Part shown: one piece after another, positions 21,690 through 32,884 of the stretch
Layout of the letters: the number at the start of each line of letters is the position of its first letter
Numbering within the stretch: the stretch's first letter is position 1
DNA from: Ryuthela nishihirai
Lineage: Eukaryota; Arthropoda; Arachnida; Araneae; Heptathelidae
DNA length: 64,000 bases
Assembly: GCA_038380435.1 (NCBI GenBank)
Contig: JAWZYU010000019.1
Span: 29,351,801-29,415,800, forward strand
Reading direction: 5' to 3'
Position numbers and translations under genes: made by a program
The notes under the pieces: model-generated
Databases searched by the model: none
Told to the model about the DNA's origin: nothing
The model's input: only the letters and a program-made list of their open reading frames with translations

Positions 21690-23490
21690 CCGAATTAAAA
21701 GAGGTTGTGGTCGAGAAAAACAATTTGAGAATTTCCACGTTTTGCCAATACATACATAAAAAAATCCTCATGCAGCCATGGGCTACATAGTTCCAACCAG
21801 ACTGTGTAATTTTCCTCCCCAGAGATATCTCTTTTGAGCTACAGCTGCTGCGTTTGGACACTCTAGGCCAATTCTAGCAAGGTCCTGTTTGACATTATCT
21901 GCCCATCGCATCCTAGGTCTCCCCCTTTTCTGATACTCTTAGGCACACTATTCATAATCCTCTTTGCCAATCTGCAGTTATGCATACGGGCAACATGGCC
22001 AAACCAACGCAGTCTCTCTCTGCACAATATGCTGTTCAAAGGAGGTTGATGACTTCTTCAAATCTCATCATTACCTACAAAGTCAAACCACTTAATGCCT
22101 GTGATGATCGGTATCTCTGAACCTGTCAGACTAAGCCAGATGTGATGATCGATCCCAGTAGGAGAGACAATTAATCGTATGCCTCTCTAGGACGATGCAA
22201 TTACTACTTAATTCTCTTCGGTGAAAAGACAGGTTCGCAGATTTTTACGCGCGTAGCACTTTATGCCCAAGGTTCGATGCGTTGAACGATGAATAAAAAT
22301 AGTCCATTAACTAACTGCACGAGAGTTGTATAGGGACGACACAGTTTATTTACATTTTAAACACTCAAGTGCCGGGGATGCACTCAACTCTGTGGGCCTT
22401 TGCTTCTTTGCTGCTGCAAACATTAAAAATGAGGTGGAGAATCACATACTCTGCAAGTTCTAACTTCACAGCCCTCAAACTCGGCGAAAGGATAATCAAC
22501 CTTTGCTTACACTGTGGTTCACTCTGAATCCACTAGACTGTTATCAGATTCACACTGAATCTCGATTCCCCTTGGAATCGCACCCTCTCTTCAAAGACTA
22601 CTTCGAGTAAGCGGTGGCGTCCTTCTGATGCTTGTTGAAATGACCTTTCGCTCTACGTGAACGCACAAACTGATGCTTCAATCTCCTCATCTCGTGCGCG
22701 GACCTCGCAACTCAGGATAGTCGTATACGGCCATAAAAGACTTCTGGAGCTGATCTCACTGCAAGTATCCAGCTTTAGCCCCGAAAACAACATCCTATGA
22801 GTCACGCCCCCCCCCCCACCCCCCACAAGCACTCAAGAACACACTTAATACATAAAATATCTACAATCAAAAATACAATAAAAATACATCAATAAATAAA
22901 TAAAAATAAATTAGAGGGACACGACAATGCCCAAGATACTGTGTAAGGATTTAGAATCAAAGGCATCAAGTTTCTTGTTATCCTGCTTGCAAAGGGTCCA
23001 TGTTTCGTTACCATAACTAATCGTAGAAAAAACCAAACTACTATACAGCCTAATTTTAGTCTTTAGGTGAATACGCCTATTTTTTCCATACTCTCAATAG
23101 ATTCTTAAAAGTCCCAGCGGCAATCTTTATTCTTCTATTTATCTCATGCCGCACATCACCAGTATCTGTTACATAGTTCCAAAGATAATCAAACTGAGAC
23201 ACTTGCTCAATAGTACAGCCATGCAAAGCAACGGAAGTACCATCTGCTGACCAATTTTTATCACTTTAGTTTTTTTCTCTGTTTATCACCAACCCTACTT
23301 ACTTACCAGTTTTATAAACAGCCCTAATGAACGAATTCATCTCTTCAACATCAGTAGCCAACAGGGCCAAATCATCTGCATATTCTAAATCAGAAATTTT
23401 GAAATCTCTAGACCATTTAAGGCCAAAATCTATCTCTTGCAACGAATGTTGCATTACATAATCAATAACCAAACTAAAGAGAAAAGGAAT
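21690..23490 (-). pseudogene. LINE (non-LTR retrotransposon) fragment, RT C-terminal half, split by a solo LTR
   Basis: Minus strand. Near 23440 it reads PFLFSLVIDYVMQHSL, then SDLEYADDLALLATDVEEMN with the YADD catalytic motif of reverse transcriptase, then GLVINREK and QFDYLWNYVTDTGDVRHEINRRI. After the LTR (22100-22926) the tail reads RERLRWFGHVARMHNCRLAKRIMN, typical of LINE C-termini. Upstream RT motifs and the endonuclease are absent (5' truncation). Stops and frameshifts are present. Clade (CR1, RTE or similar) not decided. Confidence 0.85.
22100..22926 (+). mobile_element. Solo LTR, 827 bp
   Basis: Begins TGT and ends ACA, with a perfect 5-bp target duplication ATGCC at 22095-22099 and 22927-22931, inside the LINE fragment. 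A second copy of 829 bp is at 55200-56028 and a truncated one at 48710-49158. No internal retroviral-type genes accompany it. A poly-C run is at about 22807-22828. Orientation relative to the lost internal region is unknown; 'plus' is only shared with the 55200 copy. Confidence 0.92.
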
Positions 23491-23499
23491 GGAAAACTA

Positions 23500-25060
23500 A
23501 ATCAATTAAAATCTCGTATTTCTGGAGAAAAAACTCTTTATGGGTTTGAGACCAGAGCTTTAGTTTTCAGCCAGTACACAGAAGAACAGGGACGTGCCCA
23601 GGGTGGTGATTGTTTGGACCCCCACCCCTCAGCACGAAAATCCAGTCATCTTGTACGAAATTTCAATCTTGTCTGCCTGCTTTGAAATCCAAAACAGGTG
23701 TCTTTGTATAATTTTATTCTAGTCTCATAATATATGCCTGACTCTAAAAATAGATATGAAAAAAGTATTGAAGTTATTCCATGTAGAACATTATTTTAAC
23801 CTTTAAATAGTCCGGGGAAATATTTTAGTAATAAGGAAACCTTACTCTAATCTTATTCTCACATTTTTAGACCCCATCCCCTGCCTTCCGAAACTAAATT
23901 ATCCGACTTCCCCTAGCCCAAAACTAAATCCTGCGTGCATGCCTGCATGGGAACGCAATTGTGTAAACCTTTCTTTAAAAATAAACATAGTTAAAATAGA
24001 AAATAGTTTCCATTCATTATATTAAAATAAAATAATAAATGGGAAAAAGGAAAATATTTTTGCTTATTATTTGCAAAGAAAGAGATTTTGGCTAAATTGA
24101 AAGACAGACTCAGATAATTTCAGGAATATGTTCAGGAATAGATATACTGTTCACAGTGCTATCTCTTCAGAATGAATGCATTTTATATCGGGACGTTTCT
24201 CAAAGCGTGTCAAAGAGTATTCTTGCAAATGATTCTAAATATCACGCTAACTAGGTTTTCGGTGTTCACGTTTACTACATCTTCCCTAAAGTTAATGGAA
24301 ATAGTTGGAGCTTTACTCAAACTTTTCAGTCTAACAAAGCATATCAACCCATCTGTTTCGAATTTATTATAAGAAATGAATCTATTTTTCGTTCAAAAAT
24401 TATGATCTTTTTTTGGATCGATACCTTAACTGATATAGCTGCTATTAATTGTAAACCTTTCACCTTTATAATCATTTTAAGTACTGAAGGAGTGCTGTTG
24501 AAAATCTAGATTATTTTCTAAACTTAAACAGTTATATTTTTATGTTCCTAAAAAAAACACAAACTAACCACCTCACTTGCCACATTTCGGTTTTTCTGTG
24601 CATTCCGAGACCTTTCTGTTTTTAAAGAAAAACATCACTTATTGAGTGTGATGATGAATTAGAAATCTAAATGAAACCCATCGGAATTTTTGAGTTTCAG
24701 CAATGTAAGTTTAAATAGTTAAGGAATTGAAATGTTTAACAACTAATTTGCATTCATAAAGATTTCCTAGGAATTAATCAAAACACAAGTAGCAATTGTT
24801 ATTTCAAATATTTGCTAAAATAACTGCATATTTCGAAGTTGGTCTGATATTTCTTTCAATTTTAACGAAAGCTTTTTCAATTTTGAAAAAACACAAGCAG
24901 TAACTAGTACAGTAACTAATACTAAGTATATCTAATGCAGAGTATGTTTTAAAAGGAAACAAATTATCTAGTTAACTCCATCTTAGGCACAATGGTTAAA
25001 AAAATGCCCGGTTGATCGGATCACAGATAATTGTTAATCTGTCTTCTGACGCAAAATTTG
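23500..25060. other. Intronic sequence with a possible hAT relic and dispersed repeats
   Basis: CAGGGACGTGCCCAGGG at about 23588 and an inverse-like GCGTGCATGCCTGCATGGG near 23932 could be ends of an old hAT element. 24170-24300 is a diverged direct copy of 25740-25860, and 24775-24880 of 25315-25420. No exon recognised. Confidence 0.4.
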
Positions 25061-25200
25061 CAGAGAGCGTCCTTGACGGGAAGCTACTACCATCTGTCTC
25101 CTAATATCTGTCCAGTGGGTCTCCTTTCACAGTCTTCTTCTGAGCTATTGGGGTCCTTGTGTATCCAAAAAATGGCGCTCAAAGCTAAAACAACCCAACC
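25060..25200 (+). mobile_element. SINE-A 3' fragment
   Basis: CGTCCTTGACGGGAAGCTAC, CCATCTGTCTCCTAA, CAGTGGGTCTCC and the CTAAAACAACCCAACCC tail. The 5' two thirds are absent. Confidence 0.85.
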
Positions 25201-26590
25201 CTGCAACTCACACTAGGCCACCTTTGATTAACATAAATAATATCATTTATATTACAAAATAGATTTTTTCAAGTTTGGCCTATGATGAGTTTTGCCAGTC
25301 CTAAGGGTTTCTCAAAAACTAATCAAAACCAAGTAACAAATATTATTTTAAATGTTTGCTAAGATAACTGCATTTGTCGAAGGTGGTCTAATATTTCTTT
25401 TAACTATAACGAAACTTCTTAAGGAGGAGTAAAATTACTATTAATATTCCAGATGCCATAACTGTTTAAATTACGAACGAACATTACTGAAATTCCGATG
25501 GATTTCTTTTATTTTCGACCTTTGTTACGCATCTGATCTTTAAGCAAGAATTTTATATATTTTTAAAAATATGCACCATGGGTAGGGTCAAGGCCACCCT
25601 CACGAACCGGGTCCGAACATCCGTTAAGCAAAAGGAGAGAAAATAAATATGTAAAATATTTTATGCGATTTAATTTGCTAAAATTAAATTAAAATTTATT
25701 TTCAACTGCGTGGAATAAAATAATGTAATCATTACTATCTGGGGCTTTCATTCAAGCGAGTGTCAAAGAGTATTCTTGAAAATGAATCTAATTATCACAC
25801 TAACTAGGTCTTCGGTGTTCACGTTTACTATATCTGCTCTAATAATGCTATAGTGAAATAGTTATGAATATCGATTACTATATTTTTAAAAAATTTGTAG
25901 CTACCAGTAGACTTTTAATAAAATAATTTAAATTTAAACAGCTAACTATAATTGCAGGTCTTCTGTTTTAGAGCTTCAGAAGTTTTGATTACATTGAATT
26001 TTACTTCGATTAATGCATTAATGCATTACTGATAATTACAACTGTTCCCTTTGTGGAAATTACGAAACAAAGGAACATTACTTGCTACAATATAGATCTT
26101 ACAAGTACTGTTTTCTTTAGCAAAATTACGTCCAAAGGACCTTTAACGTTTGTTCCATATTCCAGCATTAATATCTTCTCATTGCCATTATCAATTCTGA
26201 TATCTGCTCTAGAATTTTATATTCAAGACTCTCAGAAATTTAGACTTTAGAAGTGACGCTGTTTTCTTCAATTATTAGCATTGATTGTAAAGTATTTATT
26301 ACTTCAGTGTAAAATCATTTTATAAAGGATTATTTGGGATATATAGTACCCCTTGCCTAAAAATCTTATCATCGTCTTCAAAGAAAGAAAAGATGAAGTG
26401 AAAATTAATTCTTTTCTTACTGCACCGTCCTGGCCCGGTACATATATAGGAAGCTTTTGCACGGTGCGGACTAGATCAGAAAATTGCAGCTGAAATAACG
26501 TAGACTTTTTATTTCTACATCATTCTACAGTCAGTAATCATTGAATTCTGACCATCCCAACCCATGATACGTTAATATGAAGAGAACTTC
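25201..26590. other. Intron with two dispersed repeat segments
   Basis: 25315-25420 and 25740-25860 repeat parts of 24775-24880 and 24170-24300. No coding module or transposon ends recognised. Confidence 0.4.
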
Positions 26591-26591
26591 G

Positions 26592-26656
26592 AAGTTTTAG
26601 ATCCAAAATAAGATGACCATCATAATGATGGTCATCTTATTTTGGATCTAAAACTT
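26592..26656. repeat. Perfect 32-bp palindrome with a 1-base centre
   Basis: Left arm 26592-26623 (AAGTTTTAGATCC...GACCATCAT), single A at 26624, exact reverse complement 26625-26656. Right next to it CTTGCTATAT is duplicated. No mobile-element end is visible. Confidence 0.95.
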
Positions 26657-26659
26657 GCT

Positions 26660-27350
26660 ATATGATATTGCTAAAACTTGCTATATATATACTATGCTTC
26701 GAGATTAGTTTTACTGCCCGATTCACGTGTGCTGCTTTTCTACTGTTTTTCTTGTGTTATACTTCCTTGTGCTACTTTCAACTAATGATGATTTTTATTT
26801 TTGCTATTTCTCGTTGGTAAAAAAAATGAGTTTCCAACACTAAATCGAATCAGTCAAATAAGTATTTAGACGTAGTTTTTATTTGTAAATCATTTTAAAA
26901 TTACTTAAGAATGGATGAATCAAGTTTCAAGTTTTGAATTTAATAAATGACAGATTGAAATAAGGACACAAAAATGCGCCTAATTGTCGCCCTGGAGTTT
27001 CTCTCCTGTTATCGATGTTATATTATTGCTTATGTTTCTCTGTGAGGATTTCTGAGCAGACTTTGGGATATCTTACACCAAAAAATGCTGGGGCCCTTTT
27101 TGTCCCGCTACCACACACAAAACAACAAGAAAAGGAAACACAAGATGATCTTTCTCGTAGAATCAGTATTTTACGCCTTGCATTTACTCCGGTGGGATTT
27201 ATCTAGAGAAGAGTTCGACTCAAAAATCTGCAGATGTGATGTGCCAACAATAAATCGGCCGAACCTTAATAAAACAGACTTTTATTACGATATATCATTA
27301 AGGTTATTTTATTTTATAGCCATGACTCAATGGACCGCTTTCATGCCTTA
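26660..27350. other. Intronic sequence, nothing recognised
   Basis: Two overlapping open frames of 63 and 88 residues near 27015-27351 have no domain, no splice sites in agreement and no cysteine pattern. I do not call them. Confidence 0.35.
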
Positions 27351-27357
27351 ATGCAAC

Positions 27358-27530
27358 GTTTTTCAAACTTCAGGTCGCGACCCATTAGTGGGTCGTAAAA
27401 TCAATTTAGCGGGTGGCGACCACCATTTTTTTAATGAAATGGAATAGAAATTTCAGGGTGGATCTAAAAGACTGGGTGATGTAAAATGTATTTCTTATGG
27501 TAGGTCGCAGTTAAAAAAAGGTTGAAAAAC
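27358..27530. mobile_element. hAT-like MITE
   Basis: Ends TTTTTCAAACTTCAGGTCGCGACC and inverse AGGTCGCAGTTAAAAAAAGGTTGAAAAA, the layout of short hAT elements that start CAG-GGTT(C/T)(T/C)CAAAC. No clean duplication is visible, so borders are approximate. Confidence 0.55.
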
Positions 27531-27830
27531 ACAACCTTAATGTACTGCTTCCATGCCTCAATGCACTGCTAATCCCTAAATGTACTGTTTCGCTTTTCAG
27601 AAATCTAGTCATCTTATCTAAAATGACCACTTTACGGGAACTGTTCTGAAGATAAATTAAATCTCAAAAGTACGTGTTATATATAAATCTATTCCTATCT
27701 CGATTTTCAACAAGAGTCTTTCTTCATTTAAAGAAATATGGAGGTTTAAATAATTAACGAGAGTAAAACTTAATGTCATCAGAAACTTGTATGAAACTCA
27801 TTAATATTAAAAATATTATTTTTCCAATCA

Positions 27831-27935
27831 ATCAACAGTAATAATACAGAATACTAGTTAACAATCAATAGTAATGCACAGAGAATACCTGTTGACACTC
27901 AATAGTAATACATACAGAATACCTGTTAATATATA
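27831..27935. repeat. Short tandem repeat, about 40 bp unit, 2.5 copies
   Basis: Three related units around CAATAGTAAT(G/A)CA...CAGAATACCTGTTAA. A TA-rich stretch follows and abuts a SINE-A. Confidence 0.6.
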
Positions 27936-27946
27936 TATTATATATA

Positions 27947-28321
27947 GGAGGGGAGCTCAGTCGGTAGCGCATCAGGCTCGTAATCCGTAGTTCCCAGGTT
28001 CGTGTCCCAGCTGAACCAGCGTTCAGATTTTTCTCCGCAATACTCTCCGTCCATGGTCAATAGAGGACACCAAAGGGCTTTGAAAGGCCGCACCCGTCGG
28101 ATGAGGCGTGAAGCCGTGGGTCCGTGTGCATGAGAACCATCCCCTGTGCACGTTAGAGAAAACGCAGGGTGGCCTTAACGGGAGGCTACCATCCGTCTCC
28201 CAATAGATGTTCAGTGGGTCTCCTCCCCCCAACTTTCTCTGAACCTTCGGGGGGGTCTTTGTGACCTGACCATTATCCCATTGTCGTCAAAAAAGTGCCT
28301 CTCAGAGGTAGAACAACCCAA
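27947..28321 (+). mobile_element. SINE-A copy
   Basis: Head AGCTCAGTCGGTAGCGCATCAGGCTCGTAATCC, diverged body, tail AGAACAACCCAAAA. It belongs to the sub-branch with GGCGTGAAGCCGTGGG, also seen at 30406-30630. Confidence 0.9.
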
Positions 28322-28479
28322 AAGTTCATCTAAATGGGGATTTTCAAAAGCATTTCTTAAGTACTTTAAAAGATACGAAATTGAAACATTTATAATTAAA
28401 GCGGCAATGCCAGTTAAGATTTATTTATTCCCAGAGTTAATTCAGATATGTTACAAATAACTTAAAACGGTATGTTAAA

Positions 28480-28720
28480 CTTTACTGAAATATATTAGCA
28501 TATATCCATCGGTTTGGGAAATAATTATTTTCAAATTTGCTAATTTGAATAACTAGTTTTTGTTTCAGAATGAGGTTATTTGTCAAATGTTTCAGATTCT
28601 ATAACTCTTTAAACGTTGTATTAATATTCGTGAAAATCGAGAATTATACAGAATTGATTAAGATCATCTACAGAATCGTTTTACATAAAATTCGTATTTA
28701 AGAAGTTAATGAGCTCACAA
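28480..28720. mobile_element. Relic of the 200-bp-TIR MITE family
   Basis: Contains GATTCTATAACTCTTTAAACG...AATATTCGTGAAAATCGAGA, matching the inner arm of the 21100-21669 element. No borders can be set. Confidence 0.4.
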
Positions 28721-28820
28721 TCGACTCTCTATTAACAAAATATTTGATTGCTCTTAATAAATGATCACAGGTATATATTTTAAAACAGGAATTAACTATG
28801 AAGTTTCATAACATTACAAA

Positions 28821-29397
28821 AGGGGTTTGTTCAGTCAGTAGCGCTGTAGGCTCGTAATCTGCAGTTCACAGCACCTTACTCTGTGTATGTTTAAAGAACA
28901 CACTGGATGTACTTGACGGGAGGCTACCGTCTGTCTCCTAACAGCTGTGCAGTATATCCCTTTCCCCTAGTTCCCAGGTTCGAGTCCCAGCTGGGTCAGC
29001 GTTGCGATTTATCTCCGCATAACTCCTCGCCCTGCCCACGGTCAGTAGGGGACACCGATGGGCTTGGAAAGGCCGCCGTCCGTCGGATGGGACGTTTAGC
29101 CGTGTCCCCGTGTGGCGGGAGAGCCATACCCTGTGCACTTTAAAGAACACGCTGGATGGCTTTGACGGGAGACTACCATCTGTCTCCCAACAGCTGTTCC
29201 AGTGGGTCCCCTCCCCCAACCTTCTCTGAGCCTTCGGGGTCCATGTGTGCCCATGGTGTGCAAAAAAGTGCCGCTCAGAGGTAAAACAACCCAACCCAAC
29301 CCCTTCCCCTAATCTTATCTGAGCCCTTGGGGTCTTTGTGACCGGGCAATCCAGCCTATTGCGTGCAGAAACTCAACGTAAAATAATCCAACAACTT
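28821..29397 (+). mobile_element. Old SINE-A copy split by a younger SINE-A
   Basis: Outer halves are 28821-28979 (tRNA head, internal deletion, CTGTCTCCTAACAGCTG) and 29304-29397 (CCCTTGGGGTCTTTGTGACC, AAATAATCCAAC tail). Confidence 0.85.
28980..29303 (+). mobile_element. Young SINE-A, 5' truncated inside the tRNA head
   Basis: Starts at GTTCCCAGGTTCGAGTCCC, so box A is missing and box B is kept. Body is close to consensus, with a 13-bp deletion near GTCCATGTG. Target duplication TTCCCCTA at 28972-28979 and 29304-29311. Confidence 0.88.
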
Positions 29398-29399
29398 TT

Positions 29400-29879
29400 A
29401 CAAAAGGGCAGCGCAGTTCCAGCTTTCTGCTCCAGAACATAGAACTTTGCTCTAACAATTATCACACTTTTGAAGATGGAAAGAATATTGCGTAAACTTC
29501 CTCCACTTTCAGCAGAGCGGGATCTAATTTTCTTCTATTATCGCCACAAAACAATACCGCCCTGAAAAATAACAAATTCTTGCCGTTCATAGCGATATCA
29601 TTTGAGATGAAGTCAAGCTTTCAGCAGAGTCAGTAAAACGACAAATTTAATCGAGGCTTTAGTAACTTCCCTTCCCCGTTCAGTATCCCTATTGTGTCTA
29701 CATCTTCCTCTTAGATGAGCTCCTAACACAGTTATTTGTCCATTCATCCACATGTACTGTATATGAGAACATCCTTTCTTATCCAGTCACCGCAAAGCAT
29801 CCTTTTCATCGTGTACTGTATTAACCAACACTTTCCTCTCTTTGATACCTTTCTTATTCTGCTGTTCCTGTGTTCGCAG
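29400..29879. other. Intron leading to exon C
   Basis: Apparently unique. It ends in a good pyrimidine tract and CGCAG at 29875-29879. Confidence 0.4.
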
Positions 29880-30161
29880 CTGGAGCTGACTGCAAGAAGG
29901 ACTGGGCTTTCGAGCGTGTTCGTCGGAAGGAACTGGTCGGCATCGAACACGAGAAGGTATCCGTAGAGGCGAACACGAGGGAAGAATGTCAAGCCGCCTG
30001 CCTCGCCCACAGGGAGTTCCAGTGCAGATCGGCGGAGTTCAACTATCAACTGAATGAATGTAAACTGAGCCCCTACAGTCGCTTCTCCTCAACGGACAAA
30101 GGAGTAACGCTCAACCAGGCGAGATCTGTTGTCGATTATTTTGAAAACAACTGTATTACAG
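29880..30161 (+). CDS. Exon C: PAN/Apple module with six cysteines
   Basis: Internal exon, 282 bp, phase 1 at both ends. Acceptor TGTTCGCAG, donor ACAG|GTAGAC. The 94 residues carry C1 near the start (ADCKKDW), REECQAAC (C2, C3), REFQCRSAEFNY (C4), NECKL (C5) and ENNCITG (C6). The CRSAEFNY segment is the most typical PAN signature in the window. It is the most G+C-rich of the four exons, consistent with coding constraint. By phase and strand it follows exon B and precedes exon D. CRS-type PAN repeats of this kind are known from arthropod and nematode apical matrix proteins with ZP domains; calling this gene nompA-like is inference. Confidence 0.92.
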
Positions 30162-30405
30162 GTAGACTTTCTTATAATTTGTGCTTGTTTTAACGCTTTG
30201 TTTTGCTGTGTATTTTTATAACAATGATGATAAGCTATACAATGACGACGAAGATGATATGATGAAGGTGATTCGAAATTGTATTTGGATTATTATTTTT
30301 CAGAACAAAGATGATGATAAGTGCGTAATCTTATGTCTAATCATCGATGAAATAAGATTGATATATGGAGTTTTAAAAGCCCACATTGATATATGGAGTT
30401 ATAAA

Positions 30406-30632
30406 ATCCGTAGTTCCCAGGTTCGAGTCCCAGCTGAGCCAGCGTTGAGATTTATATCCTCAATACTCCCCGCCCATGGTCAGTAGGGAACACCAAAGGG
30501 CTTTTAAAGGCCGCCGCCCGTCGGATGAGGCGTAAAGCCGTGGGCCCGTGTGCATGAGAGCCATCCCCTGTGCAAGTTAGAGAAAACGCTGGGTGGCCTT
30601 AACGCGAGGCTACCCATCCGTCTCTCAATAAA
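30406..30632 (+). mobile_element. SINE-A copy, truncated at both ends
   Basis: Starts CCGTAGTTCCCAGGTTCGAG in the tRNA head; stops after CTACCCATCCGTCTCTCAATA. A 13-base duplicate of GATATATGGAGTT lies just upstream. Confidence 0.85.
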
Positions 30633-30659
30633 AGGATGACGGATGAAAAGTTATGGTTG

Positions 30660-30785
30660 TTACCGTGACCAAGGAGCCATACCACGTGCAATTAAAGAAT
30701 ACAGTGGATGTATTCAGAAGCTTCCATCTATAATTAATAGTTGTCCAACTGTCTAAGTAATCTCTATTTCCTAGTTTTTAGTAGC
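30660..30785 (+). mobile_element. SINE-A fragment, strongly diverged
   Basis: ACCAAGGAGCCATACCACGTG, TTAAAGAATACAGTGGATG and GTTGTCCAACTGTC keep the SINE-A order. Confidence 0.6.
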
Positions 30786-30892
30786 GAATAGGAATAACAA
30801 CTATACTACACCAAAAAGGAGGATAGAGACAGATACAGATGATTGGAAAGGAAGATGCAATAGAATGTGGAGAAGGAGAAGAAAAAATGAGG

Positions 30893-31410
30893 CTTGGATT
30901 GTTTTAGCTCTCAGCAGCACTTTTGTGAGCAAAATAGATAAAATGGCCATGTGACAACGACACAAAAGGTTCAGAGAAGGTTGAGAAGGGAGTCCACTGG
31001 ACAATTGTTAAGATAAAATGGAAGCTTCCCATCAAGACAATTATTAGTATGTTTTATAAGGTTCGCATGGTATGTCTCTCCTGCATGCGGGACCATGGCT
31101 TCAAGACCCTGGTCTTGAAAAGGCCGCCTTCCGTCGGATGAGACGTTAAGCCGTGGCACCGTGTGTGGGAGATTACCAGTGACCTGTGCCATAACCTGTA
31201 CACGTTAAAGAACACGCTGGATGACCATGACACGAGGCTACCATCTGTATCCCAACAACTGTTCCAGTGGGTCCCCTCCCTTGGTGGGTCCCTTCTCTGA
31301 GCCTTCGGGTTCTGGTGACCTGGCCATAGTCTGTTGTGTGTAAAAAATGCCGTTCAGAGGTAAAACAACCCAACTTGACGCTCCACCCGACGGCTATTCC
31401 AAGCCCCTTG
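30893..31410 (-). mobile_element. SINE-A (minus) interrupted by a plus SINE-A
   Basis: Minus pieces: 30893-31100 (tail to the middle) and 31375-31410 (CGACGGCTATTCCAAGCCCC). The latter joins the truncated end of the Tc1 relic directly. The small palindrome AAGACC/GGTCTT sits at the break (about 31100-31113). Confidence 0.7.
31112..31374 (+). mobile_element. SINE-A, 5' truncated, inside a minus SINE-A
   Basis: Starts within the body (AAAGGCCGCCTTCCGTCGG), ends GGTAAAACAACCCAACTTG. It carries an extra AGATTACCAGTGACCTGTGCC segment, a local duplication. Confidence 0.8.
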
Positions 31411-31412
31411 TC

Positions 31413-32372
31413 TGGCATGGATGCCAACAGTGTGCGGATGTATTGCACATCAATATTCATCCACTCTTCCAGCAGCAAATGCCGCAGTTCGGCCAGATTG
31501 GAAGGATGGCAGGGACGGCGCTTCACTCGTTGCCCCAACTAGTTCCATAAGTTTTCTATGGGATTCAAATCCGGGGATTTGACTGGCCAGTCGAGATGTT
31601 CGAAGGCTTCAGAATGCTCGTCATGCCAATCGGACACACTTCGAGCCCTGTGCACGCGACAATTGTCGTCTTGGAAAACTGAGGTATTCTTCTGGTATTC
31701 ACCGTGGTGATGCTGCACAAAAGGCAACATGTGGTCGTCCAGTAGTCTGGTTCAAGTGTGATATTCACCGCAACCAAAGGACCCATTTCCTCGTACGTGA
31801 AACATCCCCAGAACATCACAGAGCCTCCTCCAGCTTGAACAGAACCTTGCACACAGTCCGCATGGAAGGCTTCATGCGGCTTACGATGTACCCATCGCCT
31901 TGCATCATTCGAGTACAAGCAAAAATATTACTCAGATCATATGTTTCGAAGAGTCGACAGTCCAGAGTTTGTGGCGCCGCGTCCACTGTAGCCATGCAGC
32001 CTTGTGCAGAGCTGTTAACATGAGTCTCTTCCACGGTACTCTGCTCCAGATATCCATGGCATGCAGTTCCCTTCGGAGTGTTCATTCGGAAACAGCTTGT
32101 TGTAGGCCTGCATTGACTGACTGGAGCAATTCCTGCCTCATTGCAAAGCGGTTTGCCCTAACATTTCGTGACACACTGCGGCATTCCCTATTGGTGAGCA
32201 CAGTCTTTCTGCCACAGTTCTGGCGACGATTAGTGGTGGACTGCAATGTACACCACTGCTGGAAGACCCTTTGGGCAGTACGTATCGACACACCTGCAAA
32301 GGCAGCAACTTCTTGTACACTATTTCCTTTCACTCGGCCAAATATTCACATCTTTGGTATGACCCATGTTTC
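31413..32372 (-). pseudogene. Tc1-like transposase, near full length, frameshifted
   Basis: Minus strand. Start region at 32372 (MGHTKDVNIW), shift, then KGNSVQEVAAFAGVSIRTAQRVFQQW (first HTH) and NCGRKTVLTNRECRSVSRNV. The core reads RRWVHRKPHEAF, AGGGSVMFWGCFTYEEMGPL, VFQDDN with the second catalytic Asp, then DWPVKSPDLNPIENLW with the catalytic Glu. I count 36 residues between that Asp and Glu, where typical Tc1 has 34. The C-terminus runs to LLASMPDK and then passes into SINE sequence, so the end and one terminal repeat are lost. At least two frameshifts. Inactive. Confidence 0.88.
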
Positions 32373-32884
32373 ACGTAGTGACCAACACACGTGGCACACA
32401 ACCACTTCTTGTCACTGTATGAACCCCGTAGCACACGGCACAGCTATTTGTAGGACGCATTTATTACTGATGGGCCCTCTGTTGCTGCCGAATGGACGTA
32501 ACCCTCTTACGGCGGGAGATGAATAATTTTTTGTCCGGTGAGCTTATATTTACAGTTGAAAAAATTCTGTAAAGTGTGGACTATGAAATGCGGATCCGTT
32601 GGATACATGCACGATGATTGATTTATTGACGGCAGGGTCGGAAGCACAAGTTGGCAACTGTTGTCAGAATGTTGTTTCCAATTGACAACTCGGACTATCT
32701 TCAAGGTTTAATATTTGATGTAACACTAATAGTTAATAATTTACAAATTTTATTACGAGAGTAAGTAGGAAAATACAGTTTCCTATTTAATATCCGCTGA
32801 GGGCGGGTATTACATCGAAGACAATATATAGGAAATGACCCCACAAAGGTGTGTTTTTTGCATAACGGAAGCTAATTAATATAT

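Noticed and set aside
30181..30400. Continuation of exon C beyond the GTAGAC donor
   Set aside because: The frame stops at once (30191) and the phase 1 donor matches the other three exons.
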